Positions 33,516-45,414 of a DNA stretch of 64,000 nucleotides are shown piece after piece; the stretch's first letter is position 1, and the number at the start of each line of letters is the position of its first letter. This DNA comes from Vishniacozyma victoriae (taxonomy: Eukaryota > Basidiomycota > Tremellomycetes > Tremellales > Bulleribasidiaceae), in NCBI GenBank assembly GCA_017654735.1, contig JADPYG010000004.1:310001-374000 (forward strand), written 5' to 3'. The notes beneath the pieces were generated by a model, which did not search any database, had not been told where the DNA came from, and saw only the letters and a list, made by a program, of their open reading frames with translations. The position numbers and the translations under genes were made by a program.

Positions 33516-34824
33516 ATGAGCGAATCAAAAGACGTTAAATTCGAGGGATGGGGAGCATTCGACAAGACCTCTATCCAGGGGAACTTCAAGTGGTTCGAGT
33601 ACGAGCCCAAGACTTTCTGCGAGGATGATATCGAGTGTACGTTCTCTGTACCTCTTTTATTGGATGATGTATTGATGATTTAGTCAAGATTCAGTACTGT
33701 GGAGTCTGTGCCAGTGACTTGCATACCGCCTCGTCCGGGTGGGGAGATATGAGCGAGATGTACCCTCAGGTCGTCGGACACGAGATCGTCGGAGAGGTCC
33801 TTCGAGTCGGCGACAAGGTCGACAAGTCGATCAAGGTTGGAGATATCGTCGGTGTCGGTGCCCAATGTGATTCTTGTCAAGATTGTGAATACTGTGACAA
33901 GGGTGAGACTTTCCGACAGGGTTGAATGATGTATCGAGCTGATTGTCAGGCAGCGAGCAATACTGTAACTCTGGTCACTGTGGTACCTATGCCGGCAAAT
34001 TCTTCCGAGAGACCCCAGCCAAGGGCCAGAAGTCATATGGTGGATACGCAAACTACTGGCGAGGTCCCGCCCGATTCGTCATTCCCATTCCCGACAACCT
34101 TGACCCCGCCGAGGCTGCCCCCATGCTTTGTGGAGGTGCCACCGTCTACTCTCCTCTAGTTCAGTACGGTGCCGGAAAGACTGCCAAGGACGTCGGTGTT
34201 GTTGGTCTTGGAGGTCTCGGACATTTCGCAGTCATCTTCGCCAAGGCTTTGGGAGCAAATGTAACGGTCATCAGTCACTCTGACCACAAGAAGGAGGATG
34301 CCGAGAAGATGGGAGCAACCAACTTCATTTCCACCGGTAGTAACCCTTCTGAGGCTGTCAAGCCTCACCGACGATCTCTTGATTTGATCATCTCTACCAG
34401 TAGTACGTCGGTCTCTCTTCCCAAGTATCTCATCTGACACCATAGATCAAGCCGATATGCCATTGGCGGACTACCTCTCTCTCCTTCGACCCGGTGGTCA
34501 CTTTGTCACCGTTGGAGCTCCCGAGACCGACAGTATCCCCAAGATCTCTCCTTTCGTGTTCATCATGGGTGAGTCTGCCCATTAACATGATATCAGCCTA
34601 CTGACATGACAGGTAACGTCAACTTCGGAGGATCTGCCATCGGTTCCCCCACCACAACCATTCCCGAGATGTTGAAGTTTGCCGGCGACCACAAGGTCAA
34701 GGCCTGGACTAAGCGATGGGCAATGAACGACGTCAACAAGGCTATCCCCGACATGCACAAGGGTGGTGCTCGATACCGATATGTGTTGGTGAATGAGCAC
34801 AACGGCGGTAAGATGCAGGCTTGA
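33516..34824 (+). CDS. Zinc alcohol dehydrogenase, cinnamyl-alcohol/ADH6-7 type
   Basis: NADP(H)-dependent zinc dehydrogenase that interconverts aldehydes and primary alcohols. The catalytic zinc ligands are in IQYCGVCASDLH and the following VGHEIVGEV. The structural-zinc cysteines are in CDSCQDCEYCDKG and then EQYC. The substrate block is GGYANYW and the Rossmann motif is VVGLGGLGHFAVIFAKALGA. The stretch HSDHKKEDA right after it favours NADP over NAD. Five exons, with introns near 33636, 33904, 34404 and 34568. About 360 residues, standard for S. cerevisiae Adh6/Adh7 relatives. Roles in that family include detoxifying aromatic and fusel aldehydes. The start is the first ATG after the TATA-like run. 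Confidence 0.9.
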
Positions 34825-35161
34825 GCGTTGTTGCATCAAGTCAGTAGCAGATATCAGTTAGTAGCAGCAGTCGAGTTCGTTAGCATATGCAACGTATAGT
34901 AGCCAACACGACTCTCCACAGCACTAGGTCGTCGGTGAAGTGGTGTCTCTATAGACGTCACTTGAAGCAGGGTCCGGTCATGCGGTCATGCCAGGACAGG
35001 ATTATCGAGGAGTAAAGGGAATATGTATGTCAATCGTGAGGGCTTCTACGAGATCGTAAAGTATAGGAAATTTTACATGTGATGGCTTTCGTTTTATCTA
35101 GACTATACACAACCGACCAGATCCACCTCTCTGCAATCTAATCGCAGAAACATGTCACTCT
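34825..35161. other. Convergent 3' region, no gene seen
   Basis: It separates the ends of the dehydrogenase and the desaturase. Only the two 3' UTRs are expected. Confidence 0.4.
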
Positions 35162-36959
35162 CTAGTGAAGCCCACTGTCCCCAGTGGTAGCCATGTGATC
35201 CTGACATTGACCCAACATCGACAATTGATGACTGATGTCGTGTAATCGACCAAGTACCTGATTATTCCCACTAACAAATCCCTTGATGCTGTACTTGATA
35301 CCGGTATCCTCGCAGAATTCCTTGACGAGTGGCTGGAGGCTTCGGAGGTTATGTCGAGGGACCCTAGGGAACAAATGGTGGATAGCTTGGAATTGTAGAC
35401 CACCGTGTAACCAATCGAGCCAGACAGGACACAAGACATCCATGGTAGTTCGTAGTTGTTTCTGAGCAAAGGACTCGTCGTCACCCATGTCGCAAGTGGG
35501 CATACCCCAGTGGGAGAGGGTGATTTGGACGTGAAGGAGCATTCCGCTCATGTGAGAGATCAAGACGAATCCGATTCGAGTGTACCAGTCGGGAAGAGTT
35601 CGCCATACGAGCAAGTAGCCGAACAGAGTCCAGTAACAGCACATGGCGGCGATCTCGGCGGGTCGAGTCCACGCAGCAGCTCCGAGTGGTCGAGATCGAG
35701 GAGAGAGGAGGTGACACCAACTGAGGATGTAAAGGTTGAATCGAGCGATAGCCATGACGGGGTAGTAGGCGTATTTCTGATATGGGATCAAGACTGTACA
35801 AGCTTTGTCCCAGACGAAGGTAAAGTTGTAGTATGTTGATTTGACGTCGCTGAACTGAGAGGGACATGTGGCGAAAAGGGGAGTGTTTTGGATATCGGGA
35901 TCGTGTTCAGGCGAATTGGTGACGAGGTGATGAACGTTGTGCGAAGATTTCCACCATCCAATACTCAATCCACAGCAGAAGTCGGCGATAAAGATTCCAA
36001 TCATCGTATCGGGAATGAACTTCCCAGTGATTCCTCGGTGACCAGCATCGTGGGCGGTGAACATAATCTGTTGCCAGAAACAAGCGAGAAAGACGGCAGA
36101 GGTAAAGTACCATTCTTTGTTGAGGGTGAAGAGGAACAGTCCAAAGATGGTAGAGTATCGGGCGAGTTCTCGAACATAGTTCATGTAATTGCACTTGTAG
36201 TATCCTTCGGTTTGGACTTTTTGGTGAAGAGCGTAGTACTTGGCAGTGATGGTGCTTTGGGTGTCGGCGTCGGGACTTGGGTATTTAGCGAGACATTCCT
36301 CGACTTCGGCATCCATTGCGTCTTGGATGTGGTCGTCTCGGGATTTGACAGACGTGTTGGAGAGGGTAGAAGATGGGACGCGTAGTAGTTCGGATCCTAT
36401 AGCGATGGAGGATTCGGGATCGCTCACTCGTCGTCGACAAGTGTTGCCAGATTCTTCCTTCCGTAGCTCTTCCTTCTCATCCACTTGTTCCACATGCTCC
36501 ACAGTGACCTTGATATCCCCTGAGACATCCTCCTTGGAGATTGAACTCTTTTCTAATCCAACGTCGAACGCTCGGAAGGTGCCGCCTCGGATGGGAGGTC
36601 TGAAGTTTCGCCAAGGGTAGTCTATTCGACCTATTCGGTAGGCAGTCATGGTCTTGAGAGTCTTTGCCGTGTGATAGCTATCGTGTCAGCTGATGTCGAT
36701 ACCTGACAAAGTGATAAGGGGTAAGTGGTATGGTGAATAGATGTGTAGGATGGAGAGTAAGAAGTGAAGGGGGAACTCACGCAGCGATCTCGGAGGAGGC
36801 ATCGACACCGACCATCTGCATCAAAGGCAGTTTTCCTCCAGGGTGCTTCTCCATCCATGAATCTAGCTTCAAGACCTGCTGTTCAAAGATGACAATAGTA
36901 TGACCCCGAGCAATCAATCCCTCCACGTTCCTTCGCGACATGATTTGATTTCGGTCCAT
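35162..36959 (-). CDS. Sphingolipid delta-8 desaturase (cytochrome b5 fusion)
   Basis: ER membrane enzyme that adds the 8(E) double bond to the long-chain base of fungal glucosylceramide. The N-terminal cytochrome b5 domain has the heme motif HPGG (WMEKHPGGKLPLMQMVGVDA) and continues across the single intron into AYHTAKTLKTM. An acidic linker of about 100 residues (roughly residues 90-190) precedes the desaturase core. The three histidine boxes are HDAGH, HNVHH and QAIHH; Gln replaces the first His of box 3, as in front-end b5-fusion desaturases. Two exons, 36959-36779 and about 36664-35162. About 565 residues, as expected. The ATG at 36959 is chosen; an ATG six codons later is possible. The family is typical of filamentous fungi and Tremellomycetes and absent from S. 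cerevisiae. Confidence 0.9.
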
Positions 36960-38057
36960 TTTTGAAGTGATCGTCGCGTTAAAAGTGGGGGCGAGCGTGA
37001 CGTGATGAAATTGACCCTGTTGTAAGGAGATCTAGTCGTAAAACCGTCGAGTGTAATTATAAGATGACTGTTTGAAAGAATAAAAATCGGATATAAGAGA
37101 GATAAAGGTGGGGATGAGCTCGAGCACCGCAAATCAAGTCCAGACATGGCTCGAGCGTTTGCTTGGACCGCTAATTGAGGGATGCGCGATATAATCTCGG
37201 AACAAGTCAATGTTCCTTTCCATCGGTAATCCCTGTGTCTGTCCTTTGTTCTACCCCTCTCTCCCCGGCCCTGCATTTGCGGTGATCTTAATTTCCCCTT
37301 GATCTCACCCATGCGTCCAAAGTCGAACGAGATTGTGATAGCGGTGGAGCTGTTGAAAGTCTAGACTTAGGGGTGGGGTGGAAAGACATGGTGTATGTTA
37401 ATTACTGGGGTCATCATTTCGGTGAGTTGAATTCATTGTTGTGGAGTTGATTTCAACCCTACAAAGGGGTCAGAGGAGAACAAGCAATAAAGGACGGTGC
37501 GCAGATCAAGGTTCAATACTTTACCCGGGGATTCACCTGATGGGGGAAATCGATTGATTACTTCAGGGGTAAGAAAGGACGATCATCCAGGGTTAATTGA
37601 AATTCAGGGTCAGGTACAAGGGGGTGCCACTTTTTTCTGACGCGTCGGTAAGCGCGTTGGCTGGTGATTGGCCAATCGCTTAAAGTGACTGCGTCCCGAC
37701 GAACGCTAGTCTAGCCGAGTCACGCTCCGCGCTGCGCCATGGGAGTCCGCAATTACCGGGAAGTCATCCGAACAAGCGGGGCATCCCCGATGCCGGTGTT
37801 TTCACGGCCTCCCCGACGTCGATGACCGGAACGGACTCCAGACGCGTAGAGTCCTTTGGGTGTGTGTGTGTGTGTGTCTTTTTTGCAGTTCGTGCAGCGA
37901 CGCGGGCATCGATCGGGGTATAGCCGAATGTTGACAGCGGGGAGATGCCTCCGAGACAAGCGAACATGCTGGAGATATAGAGCTGTAGTCTTTAGATGTC
38001 ATGTCATGTCTATTATAATGTGGTATGTTTGTCTATAGTGGGAACATGTCCCGGAGC
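36960..38057. other. Long intergenic region with a TG microsatellite
   Basis: About 1.1 kb with no supported gene: promoter of the desaturase on one side, 3' end of the exporter on the other. It holds the (TG)9 tract at 37861-37878. Short overlapping reading frames around the tract are products of the repeat. Confidence 0.4.
37861..37878. repeat. (TG)9 microsatellite
   Basis: Nine uninterrupted TG units followed by a run of six T. A simple repeat likely to vary in length between strains. Confidence 0.9.
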
Positions 38058-39926
38058 TTACTTCTCGGCGTCGCCCTTGTTCTTGGCCTGAGCAGCCTGC
38101 CTCATCTGCTGACCAAGGTCATCGGCTTCTCGACCGTGCTTTGAGAGTCGTCGAACCTGTCGACCCTTGAGGTAGAAGAAGCTAAGTCGTCAGTTACATC
38201 AAACTGTCGGAGATTCAATGGACTTACATGGGTAGAGGCGCACATAGAAGGGCTAGGAAGGCAATGAGCGTACAAGCCCAATTGACGCCTAGGTTTTGGA
38301 ACATTGGCGAGACAAAGAGTGGGAAGCCGACACCGAATAATGATCGGAGAACAGAGTTGGCTGCGAGGACGGACGCGGCGTGGAGGAGGTACGAGTCGAT
38401 GAGGTAGTTGAAACAACTAAGGAAGACGAGCACCATTCCGCAACCGAAAGGAGCGGAACATATGATGGGCGCGATCCAGTGTATACGAGCAGGCGCAGCG
38501 GTCCAAGCGAACGAAAAGAGGCCGATTGGGAGCAAGATACCGCCAATGATGGCCGGAGGGAGACGCTGTTCTGCTGGTAGCCAACCACCTTCTGCCTTGA
38601 GTTTCCTGCTGTATCTTGGGTTCTCGTAGAAAATCGTATAGGCCAAAGCGATCATGAAACCGACCAGAACACCGAGGAACGCCAATCCACCGACACCAGG
38701 TGACCATCCTCGCTGCTGCTGGAAGACGATGGGGAAGGCACCGAATAGCATCTTTGGATCGTCAGCGTCATATACACTGATTGGAATCATGACTCACGTA
38801 AAGAGTGGCATATACGATGGCCAAGTAAAGAGAGAGCAGGAAGACGATAGGTTCCTTGAACAACAAGACCCAAGGTCGACCGAGAGCGGTCTTGAAGAGC
38901 TGCCCGATTTCCACCTTCTTGTCCTTCTCGAATTTGCTTCGGTAAGCCCGTCCAGTCGCCTTGCTAAGGGTTTCGGCACGCTGTCGAAGTAGCACAGAGG
39001 CGTAAGTCTCGGGGATAAAGAGAGCTCCGATGACAGTCAAAATAGCAGTGAAGATTGCAATAAGAGCTGCAACCCATCGCCATCCTCCAGATTCGCCCAG
39101 AAATCCTCCGACCTAGGCTTTGTCAGCCGCAATATTTCGCTGCATAACACAGAGGACTTACGATGGGTCCTACGGCGGGGCCAAGGAAAGGTGCGGCCGC
39201 GAAAATAGCCATGCCGAGTCCTCGCTCCCCAGCGTCTAGAAGATCCGAGACCGTTCCACCTGCATTGGTCAAGGGAGACGATCCAGCAGTTCCAGCGAGG
39301 AATCGCAGAATGATGAGTGTCCAGATGTTTTGGGATGCGATAACACCACCATTGAAGATGGTGAATAGAATGTATGTGCCGATAAAGAGTTTACGTCGTC
39401 CAAGGACTTCGGACATAGGTGCCCAGAGCAAGGGACCAACGACAAAACCAAGCACGAAACCTAACACAAAGTCAGTCTCGAGACCCATGATATTGGGGTG
39501 GGAGGCTTACCCGATGTCACCAACACGTATACCTGGGTTGCGTATGCGCCGAAAGTCTCTTGAATAGACCTCGTGGCGGCAGAGCTGCTGTTCAGCCATG
39601 ATGAGGAACGAGATTTGAATGACTTACAGAGTTGATGATGCCATGGCCACCGCGAGAGTAGAGACAGCGACAAGCATAATGACAGACCACTTGTACGTTT
39701 TGCCCCAGGTCATGGGGTTTTCGGCATCTCCTTCGGGAATCCAGTCGACAATGAATGGCTTTTCATCTGTGCCCTCTCCGTCGTACTTGTAATCCCTAAT
39801 CTGCTCCCAAGGGGTGACGTATCGACGCCATGGTCGCTTTTTTAGGGTGTGATCCGTATTGTCGTGCAGGGTCGGCGTGTCAGAAGCCGATCTCTGTCGT
39901 CCGGAGGATTGAGCACTGAGCGACAT
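38058..39926 (-). CDS. MFS exporter, DHA1 family (polyamine/drug type)
   Basis: Twelve-segment drug:H+ antiporter, about 565 residues from six exons. The long cytosolic N-terminus ends in FIVDWIPEGDAENPMTWGKT, the PMNW-like entry of TPO1/FLR1-type exporters. The antiporter landmarks follow: GFVVGPLLWAPMSEVLGRRK (loop 2-3) and RFLAGTAGSSPLTNAGGTVSD. Then come PFLGPAVGPIVGGFLGESGG (motif C) and GWRWVAALIAI. Segments 7-12 are in the exon ending LLCAPLPM, and a basic C-terminus KGRQVRRLSKHG completes it. Family members export polyamines, azoles or small toxic compounds. ATG 39926 is the first in frame. Confidence 0.88.
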
Positions 39927-40318
39927 TACTTCGGTATGGAAGTGATCGATTCGATGCTAGACAAAAGGTGGGAAAAATGATGAATACCGACGATGGGACT
40001 TCGATCAACAGATATATGTAGTTCCTGGGCGCCGGAGACGAAGCTAAAAATGGAGTTTTGCAGTATACGTGTGCCGGTTCCAGCGGATTCAGCTTTCTGT
40101 CATTACGCGAAACATATGAGTCAGAAGCGGGTATGACCGACGGGCACGCGCGTCATTCTAATTTGATCATCAATTCGTCCAGCTATTACACCTGCACGAA
40201 ACATACATGGAATTAGTCAAATAAGTTGACCGTCCTCACCCGACAAGCCAATTCAAGAATTCCATAAATCATATCGTACCATACAAAATGGGACAACTAC
40301 TGTCTCACGCGACACTCG
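39927..40318. other. Intergenic region, no gene seen
   Basis: It lies between the exporter start and the 3' end of the next sugar transporter. No repeat or RNA recognised. Confidence 0.35.
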
Positions 40319-42192
40319 TCAATCCTTAGAGATACCTTCCGCTTGCTCTCGAATCCTTCTGCCTTGTTCCGCATGTGCATCCTTCTCGAACAAGAATGCC
40401 AATTCCTCGATCGACTTGTTCACGGTCTCTGGGAACAGGAAATAGATGAAAACGATCTCAAACCCGATGAATACGCAATAGCTGGTGAGATACTTCCAGC
40501 CAGCCTGCTGCATACCAATAGGGTTGACAAAGGTGTTGAGGAATAAACCAGCTCTGGAGAACCACTGGAATACTGCCGCTCCTCGTGTTCGGATTCGGTA
40601 GGGGAACAATTCGGGGAGGTACGCGTAGGTAAGGGCGTTGAAAGCCATATTATAACATGGTTGATAAAGGAAGATAAGGGTGACGACGAGGCCTGACCAG
40701 ACTCGATCTCCTGTTTCGGCAAATCGAGCCGAGAAGGCGGTCCATAGGACGAACACCACGAGGATTAACGAAGTACATAGGAGATAGACTTTTCTTCGCG
40801 GGAACCGAGTTGAGAAGAAAGCGATGGTGAAAGCGGTGATGGCACCCCAAAGCGTTATGCCGAGATTAATCGATTGCTTGGTCAAGGCATCGGTAATGCC
40901 GACATTGGTGAGGATAGGCGACAGGTAGTACGAAATCAGCCCATTGCCGGACCACTGCGTAGCCAGGCCTAGGAAAGCAGCTATCGCGACTCGCTTTCGA
41001 TCACCAGGGGTCTTCAATAGCGATCTCCAGCTTTGCTTGGCGAGACTTTTCTCCAGCGCAAGAGTCTGCTGGATCTGGGCATATTCTACCCGTGCGACCT
41101 CCGAATGTTCGTCACCTTCGGCATGGTAGGTAATGAGGATACGGAGAGCTTCTTCGTGCTTGCCATTTGCGATCAGCCATCGAGGCGACTCGGCTACTTG
41201 TTAGTACTTTCCAGAAGTCTGACAGATACGTTCATGTATGGTACTTACGGATCAGGAATATGAAACAAAAAGATATCAATGCCGGCAGGACTTGTACGAG
41301 ACTAGGTACTCTCCATGCCCATTCTGATGCCATCCTGAAAGTCCCGATGGTGACGATAGCCGCTAGAGCCGAGCCTAATCTCAGTAACTCCAGCTGTGAG
41401 GAAATAACATCACTTACCGGTGAAGAAGAAAGCATTGAATAAAGAACCGAGTCGCGCTCGCTCCTTGGGATGGGCAAGCTCTGTTGGTTATCAGCCTAGA
41501 CTACACTGGCATGTGGCGAATCAAACCTACCACTGATCAAGCTCGAGGCCCCTACAATCGCAGGCGTGATACCGACACCTATAATGGCTCGCGAAACCAT
41601 AAACATCGCCGTATTTTGGGCCGCAGTTTCTGGTCGAGTGTCAGCTATGCTATCGATGTGAATAAAAATACTCACGAAGAATGGCTCCGATCATGATCAC
41701 TACACATCCCAATTGGGTACATCGTCGACGACCGAATCTGTCTGCAACAAACGGGACGATGGGCACAGAAGCAATGGCCTAAGAACCTGTCAGCATCTAT
41801 ATAAAGAGACAATGTATCGGGTGACTCACTCCAAGTGCATACATCGAGCCAATGAGGCCTAGAGTTGTGCCTTTCGGGCTACCGAAATCTATCGAGTCAA
41901 CGTCTAAACGCGCTACGCCATCGAGGCTTGACTTACACTGGTTCCATCTCGGAACAGCCTGTAGCCCATTCACGACTGAAGCGTCGTAGCCGGATGTGGT
42001 CTCGATACAGAGTACACTTCCAATGAAAAGCAGGTACAATTTGCGTAGATTCTTTTTGCGATACCAAGGGACACTGTCTTGGGCTACCAGAGTGGAAAGC
42101 ATGTCATCTACCGGGGTACCCAGGACGGTGTCGTGGATGGTCTCGACATGATCTTGGTCATCATACTGAGGTTTGTCGTTGATGTCCGCCAT
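40319..42192 (-). CDS. MFS sugar transporter (lactose-permease-like)
   Basis: SP-family sugar/H+ symporter, about 540 residues from eight exons. Motifs in order: IETTSGYDASVVNGLQ in segment 1, FVADRFGRRRCTQLG in loop 2-3 and SRAIIGVGITPAIVGASSL. PKERARLGSLFNAFFFTG is next and PESPRWLIANGKHEEA is intact across an intron. ATQWSGNGLISYY in segment 7 and FPETVNKSIEELAFLFE end the series. The GYDASVVNGLQ start and ATQWSGNG resemble fungal lactose/cellobiose/galacturonate permeases rather than glucose transporters. ATG 42192 starts a ~65-residue acidic cytosolic N-terminus. It is divergent from the class II aldolase gene (298 bases between starts), at the edge of the proposed catabolic cluster. Confidence 0.88.
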
Positions 42193-42347
42193 TGCAGTCG
42201 ATGAGAATTCCCGTTCAGATAGTTGAAAGCTTCTTGGGCGGAATAGTGGAGGCGATGATCTATATAGTGTACGCAACTGCAGTTCGCCGGAAAGAGGCCG
42301 GAGGTTGGGCTCCACAAGGCCTCCACTATTGCCGTTTGGGGATTTTA

Positions 42348-42365
42348 CCGGCGACTTGTCCGGCG
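42348..42365. promoter_or_regulatory. Direct repeat of CCGGCG in a divergent promoter
   Basis: Two CCGGCG hexamers spaced 12 bases start-to-start, between the sugar transporter and the aldolase. A further ACCGGT lies at about 42382. Together they look like a cluster of CGG half-sites for a Zn2Cys6 regulator. Confidence 0.35.
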
Positions 42366-42490
42366 TCCTAACGCCTGACAAACCGGTGTCTGGGACTAGT
42401 TGATCCGTAGTGGATTGGTAAAGCTTACCATCGGTGGAGCCTGCCATCGGTGCTTTACCGACTGACCTTCTACCTGTGCGACTCAACAAT

Positions 42491-43569
42491 ATGACCACCT
42501 CCATTACCACCACTGTTACCACCAACGACAATGGCAGTGCCCCCCGACTGCACTTGCAGGGCGTATCCGACCCAAGCTCGAGTCAAACCACCAACACTCA
42601 TAAGCAGGATCTCAACGACAACCCTTTCCAGCGTGTCTGGCGAGGCGACCGTGCGGGCACCATCAAAATGCCCGGTGTCCCGACATTCGACGACAAACAC
42701 GAAGAGAGGAAGTGGCTCAAGGAACATATAGCTGGATGTTTCCGCTATTGGGGTAAGCTGGGATTCGGGGAGGGCACAGCTGGTCATATCACCGTTCGCG
42801 ACTCAGTTTTGACAGATCATTACTGGATGAACCCATTTGGTATGCACTTCTCCTTAATCAAGGTATGTTTTCCCCAACGACACACGAATGTCGAGATACT
42901 GACTACGGTTTAGGCTTCTGATCTAGTACTAGTCGGTCCCGATGGCTATGTCACAGAGCACGGCGCTCAGCTACCAGTCAATGAGGCAGGCTATGTCATT
43001 CATCATACGCTCCATCAAGCTCGACCCGATGCTGTAGCCGCCGCCCATTGTCATAGCTTATACGGACGGACCTGGGCCTCGTTTGGCAAGCCAATCGATA
43101 TCATGCAGCAAGACGCTTGTCTGTTCCACGACAATTTGTCCGTATATTCAAATTATGGGGGTATAGTCCTCAGCAACCAAGAAGGCAAAAACATTGCCAA
43201 CGCCCTCGGTCCCAAGAATCAAGCTGTGATCATGCAGAATCATGGACTGCTGACTCGTACGTTTATCACCAACCAAGTTTTTTCGGAGGCTAATATTTAG
43301 TCGGGAGAACGGTCGACGAGTGTATTTATCTCTTTTGCGTGTTGGAAAAGATATGTCAGCAGCAACTGCTAGTCGAAGCGGCCGCCGCAAACGGCCTACA
43401 GAAGTCGATAATCGCACCCGAAGACGCTGCTTACACTAAGGAGAGCAACGGCTACTGGGAGACCGTCTACAATAATGTACGTGTATGAGGTGGAATCTAC
43501 CTGACTTTTCAGTTTCAGCCAGAATACGAGCTGTTGAAAAAGGAGTCTGGAGGCGATTTCCTTGAGTGA
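42491..43569 (+). CDS. Class II aldolase/adducin-family protein
   Basis: Zinc-dependent aldolase fold (L-fuculose-1-phosphate aldolase/ribulose-phosphate epimerase superfamily), cytosolic, about 300 residues from four exons. The domain opens with RKWLKEHIAGCFRYWGKLGF and GTAGHITVRD. The metal ligands are AAAHCHSLYGRTWASFG and the third His in VIMQNHGLLT. After the intron the conserved VDECIYLFCVLEKICQQQLL helix follows. The ATG at 42491 is used; the frame is open 19 codons upstream but only from a GTG. The fungal members of this group have no settled substrate; cleavage or decarboxylation of a sugar- or acid-derived compound is likely. It converges on the DUF1479 gene. Confidence 0.87.
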
Positions 43570-43881
43570 TTTGTAGACCACGATGATGTCTTTGATTAAC
43601 ATAGCTCCATGTTGTGATGCATTTCTTAGCCGTACAGCTCTAGATACTGTCAAGACTACGTCAGCACGAGCCCAATTTCTGAGTGGAAGACAAGAATGCC
43701 GCACTACTGACCATGTATCACCATTCATACCCAAGCCGCTGACAAAGAAAAGGTATGTTACCGCCGGGCTTGTACTGCCAATCATACTGAGGCGCTGGCT
43801 AAAACAAAGCTATTGCATTGGATCTCTCATATGTACAGTACTGTGTGACTATGTATGATAATTCCATCTCTCAACCACCCA
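43570..43881. other. Convergent 3' region, no gene seen
   Basis: A 312-base interval between the stops of the aldolase and DUF1479 genes. Both terminators are expected here. Confidence 0.4.
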
Positions 43882-45216
43882 TCAAGCAGTTAATCCCATT
43901 GCCCTTAGTGCCAACGGGGATGAGATGTCATCCTTAGTAGCGTGCATGGCGTAATCGAGCTCGGTTCGACCTTGAGGGAAATCTGGGGGAGGACGACCCT
44001 CAATAAAGGCTTGCGCTTGTCTCGCCACGTATTCGTCATTCTGTGGGCATTTCGGTACTGCCGGGATGTACATGACCGAAGAGTCCGCTTTACCGTTGTG
44101 CTCCTTTTCTACAGCGTGAACGACGTCGGCCTGCCAAAACACCATATCACCAGGTTTGACGTGTGGGACAGAGATCATCGCGTCTTCTAATCGTAGATGG
44201 GGGTGGGTCTCCGGAGAGAACTCGAACGGACGAACGCCGCCGGATGCTCCGGCTGATGCTCCTGTAGCAACTCCGTGGAATTCTGGGTTCGAAATATCTT
44301 TGGATCAGTACTCAGCCTCATGAAGTGCAGCAAGAGACTCACCATATCGCCAATTGTCTGCGTTCAGGGCCTCCGGATGATCTGGCGGAACAGTGGGGGT
44401 GAAGAATGGTCTGAGCATGATGTAGGCAGTACTCAGAAGAATATCGGGAAAAACCTTGAGCGTGCCTTCGCCAGGACCGGTGTCGCTGACAGCTAGCCAG
44501 CCTTGAAAGGTTCGGAAGATGCTAGCCTGGTTGGGCTGTCCCTCGGTGGAAGTCGTAGCGCCTATTCGACCTTTGAGATGGTACGGATTGTGAGATCGCC
44601 AGTGGCCTTGAAAGATACTCTCAAAGGCTTTACGGAAAGTCGAGTCTCGCCACCTCTCGATGGCCCCTCCATCCATATGGGGAGGATGAGCTCCCCACGC
44701 AAAACCCGGCTGTCGCATACGGAATCGGTCAACATACGTCAATGGATGATTCAGATCCACTGGTTCGGCATCCGAGGAGTGCGTATATAGGTTGTTGCAC
44801 CATGTCTGAGCCTTCAATACATTCGGATGCGCTCGTGCCGCTACCTGAGGCTTGGTATAAAAGATCTGAAAGTATTGCGGATTGTTCGCAGGGGTTCCTT
44901 CGGCATTCGGGTTTGCAGCGATCCACTGACGAAGCTCGTCCCGCCATCCAGACGCCTCAGATCTCGGTACAACGTTACGTAGGACGAATGTTCCCCTTCG
45001 TCTGAGCTGGTCTAGCCCATCGCTAGTGATCTCCTGAATGTCGTTAAATTCGATGATAGGGACATAGTCAGGACCGGCTTTGGCGATATCGTTCGTGACG
45101 ATAGCGAGCTCGCGAAGAATCTCTTGCCACGATCGAGTAGCTTGGGCTTCGAAATCGGGATAGGTGCGAGCGAGCTCTTGCTTGAGCTTGAGTAGTGATT
45201 GGATGCTTTCAGACAT
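43882..45216 (-). CDS. DUF1479 protein, putative 2-oxoglutarate/Fe(II) dioxygenase
   Basis: About 430 residues in two exons split near 44340-44280. It matches the DUF1479/YbiU family of cupin-fold dioxygenase-like proteins. The likely iron ligands are the H-x-D in HPPHMDGGAIERW and the distal His in MVFWQADVVHAVEKEH. Other family blocks are FVLRNVVPRSEASGWRDEL, TFQGWLAVSDTGPGEGTLKV and MYIPAVPKCPQNDEYV. No signal peptide. The reaction of the family is unknown; hydroxylation or oxidative cleavage of a small molecule is inferred. The start is divergent from the 2-hydroxyacid dehydrogenase, with only 198 bases between them and a palindrome at 45310-45324, so the pair is probably co-regulated. 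Confidence 0.88.
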
Positions 45217-45309
45217 TTGATGTTGGATATACTACACAATGAAGGCAGTCACGATATGACGCTTATAACCGAAAGAGCGATCAGAAGTCACCGCTCAAGA
45301 CGCCGGGTT

Positions 45310-45324
45310 GCCGGTAAGACCGGC
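45310..45324. promoter_or_regulatory. Inverted repeat GCCGGT-N3-ACCGGC
   Basis: A perfect 6-base palindrome with a 3-base spacer in a 198-base divergent promoter. It is a good candidate operator for the Zn2Cys6 regulator encoded 1.3 kb away. Confidence 0.5.
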
Positions 45325-45414
45325 CCGCGACGCGGTGATCGGCTGTCGGTGATTCAATTAAGTTAGTGATGCCACAAGTTGATTGGTATAGCTTCTACAC
45401 CTCGCACCGGCAAG

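Noticed and set aside
35888..36385. A 165-codon plus-strand frame opposite the desaturase
   Set aside because: It is the reverse shadow of the desaturase exon, whose histidine boxes and cytochrome b5 motif prove the other strand.
37753..38038. Several short frames around 37.8-38.0 kb
   Set aside because: They read through the TG microsatellite and encode Thr-His or Val-Cys runs, typical of repeat artefacts.
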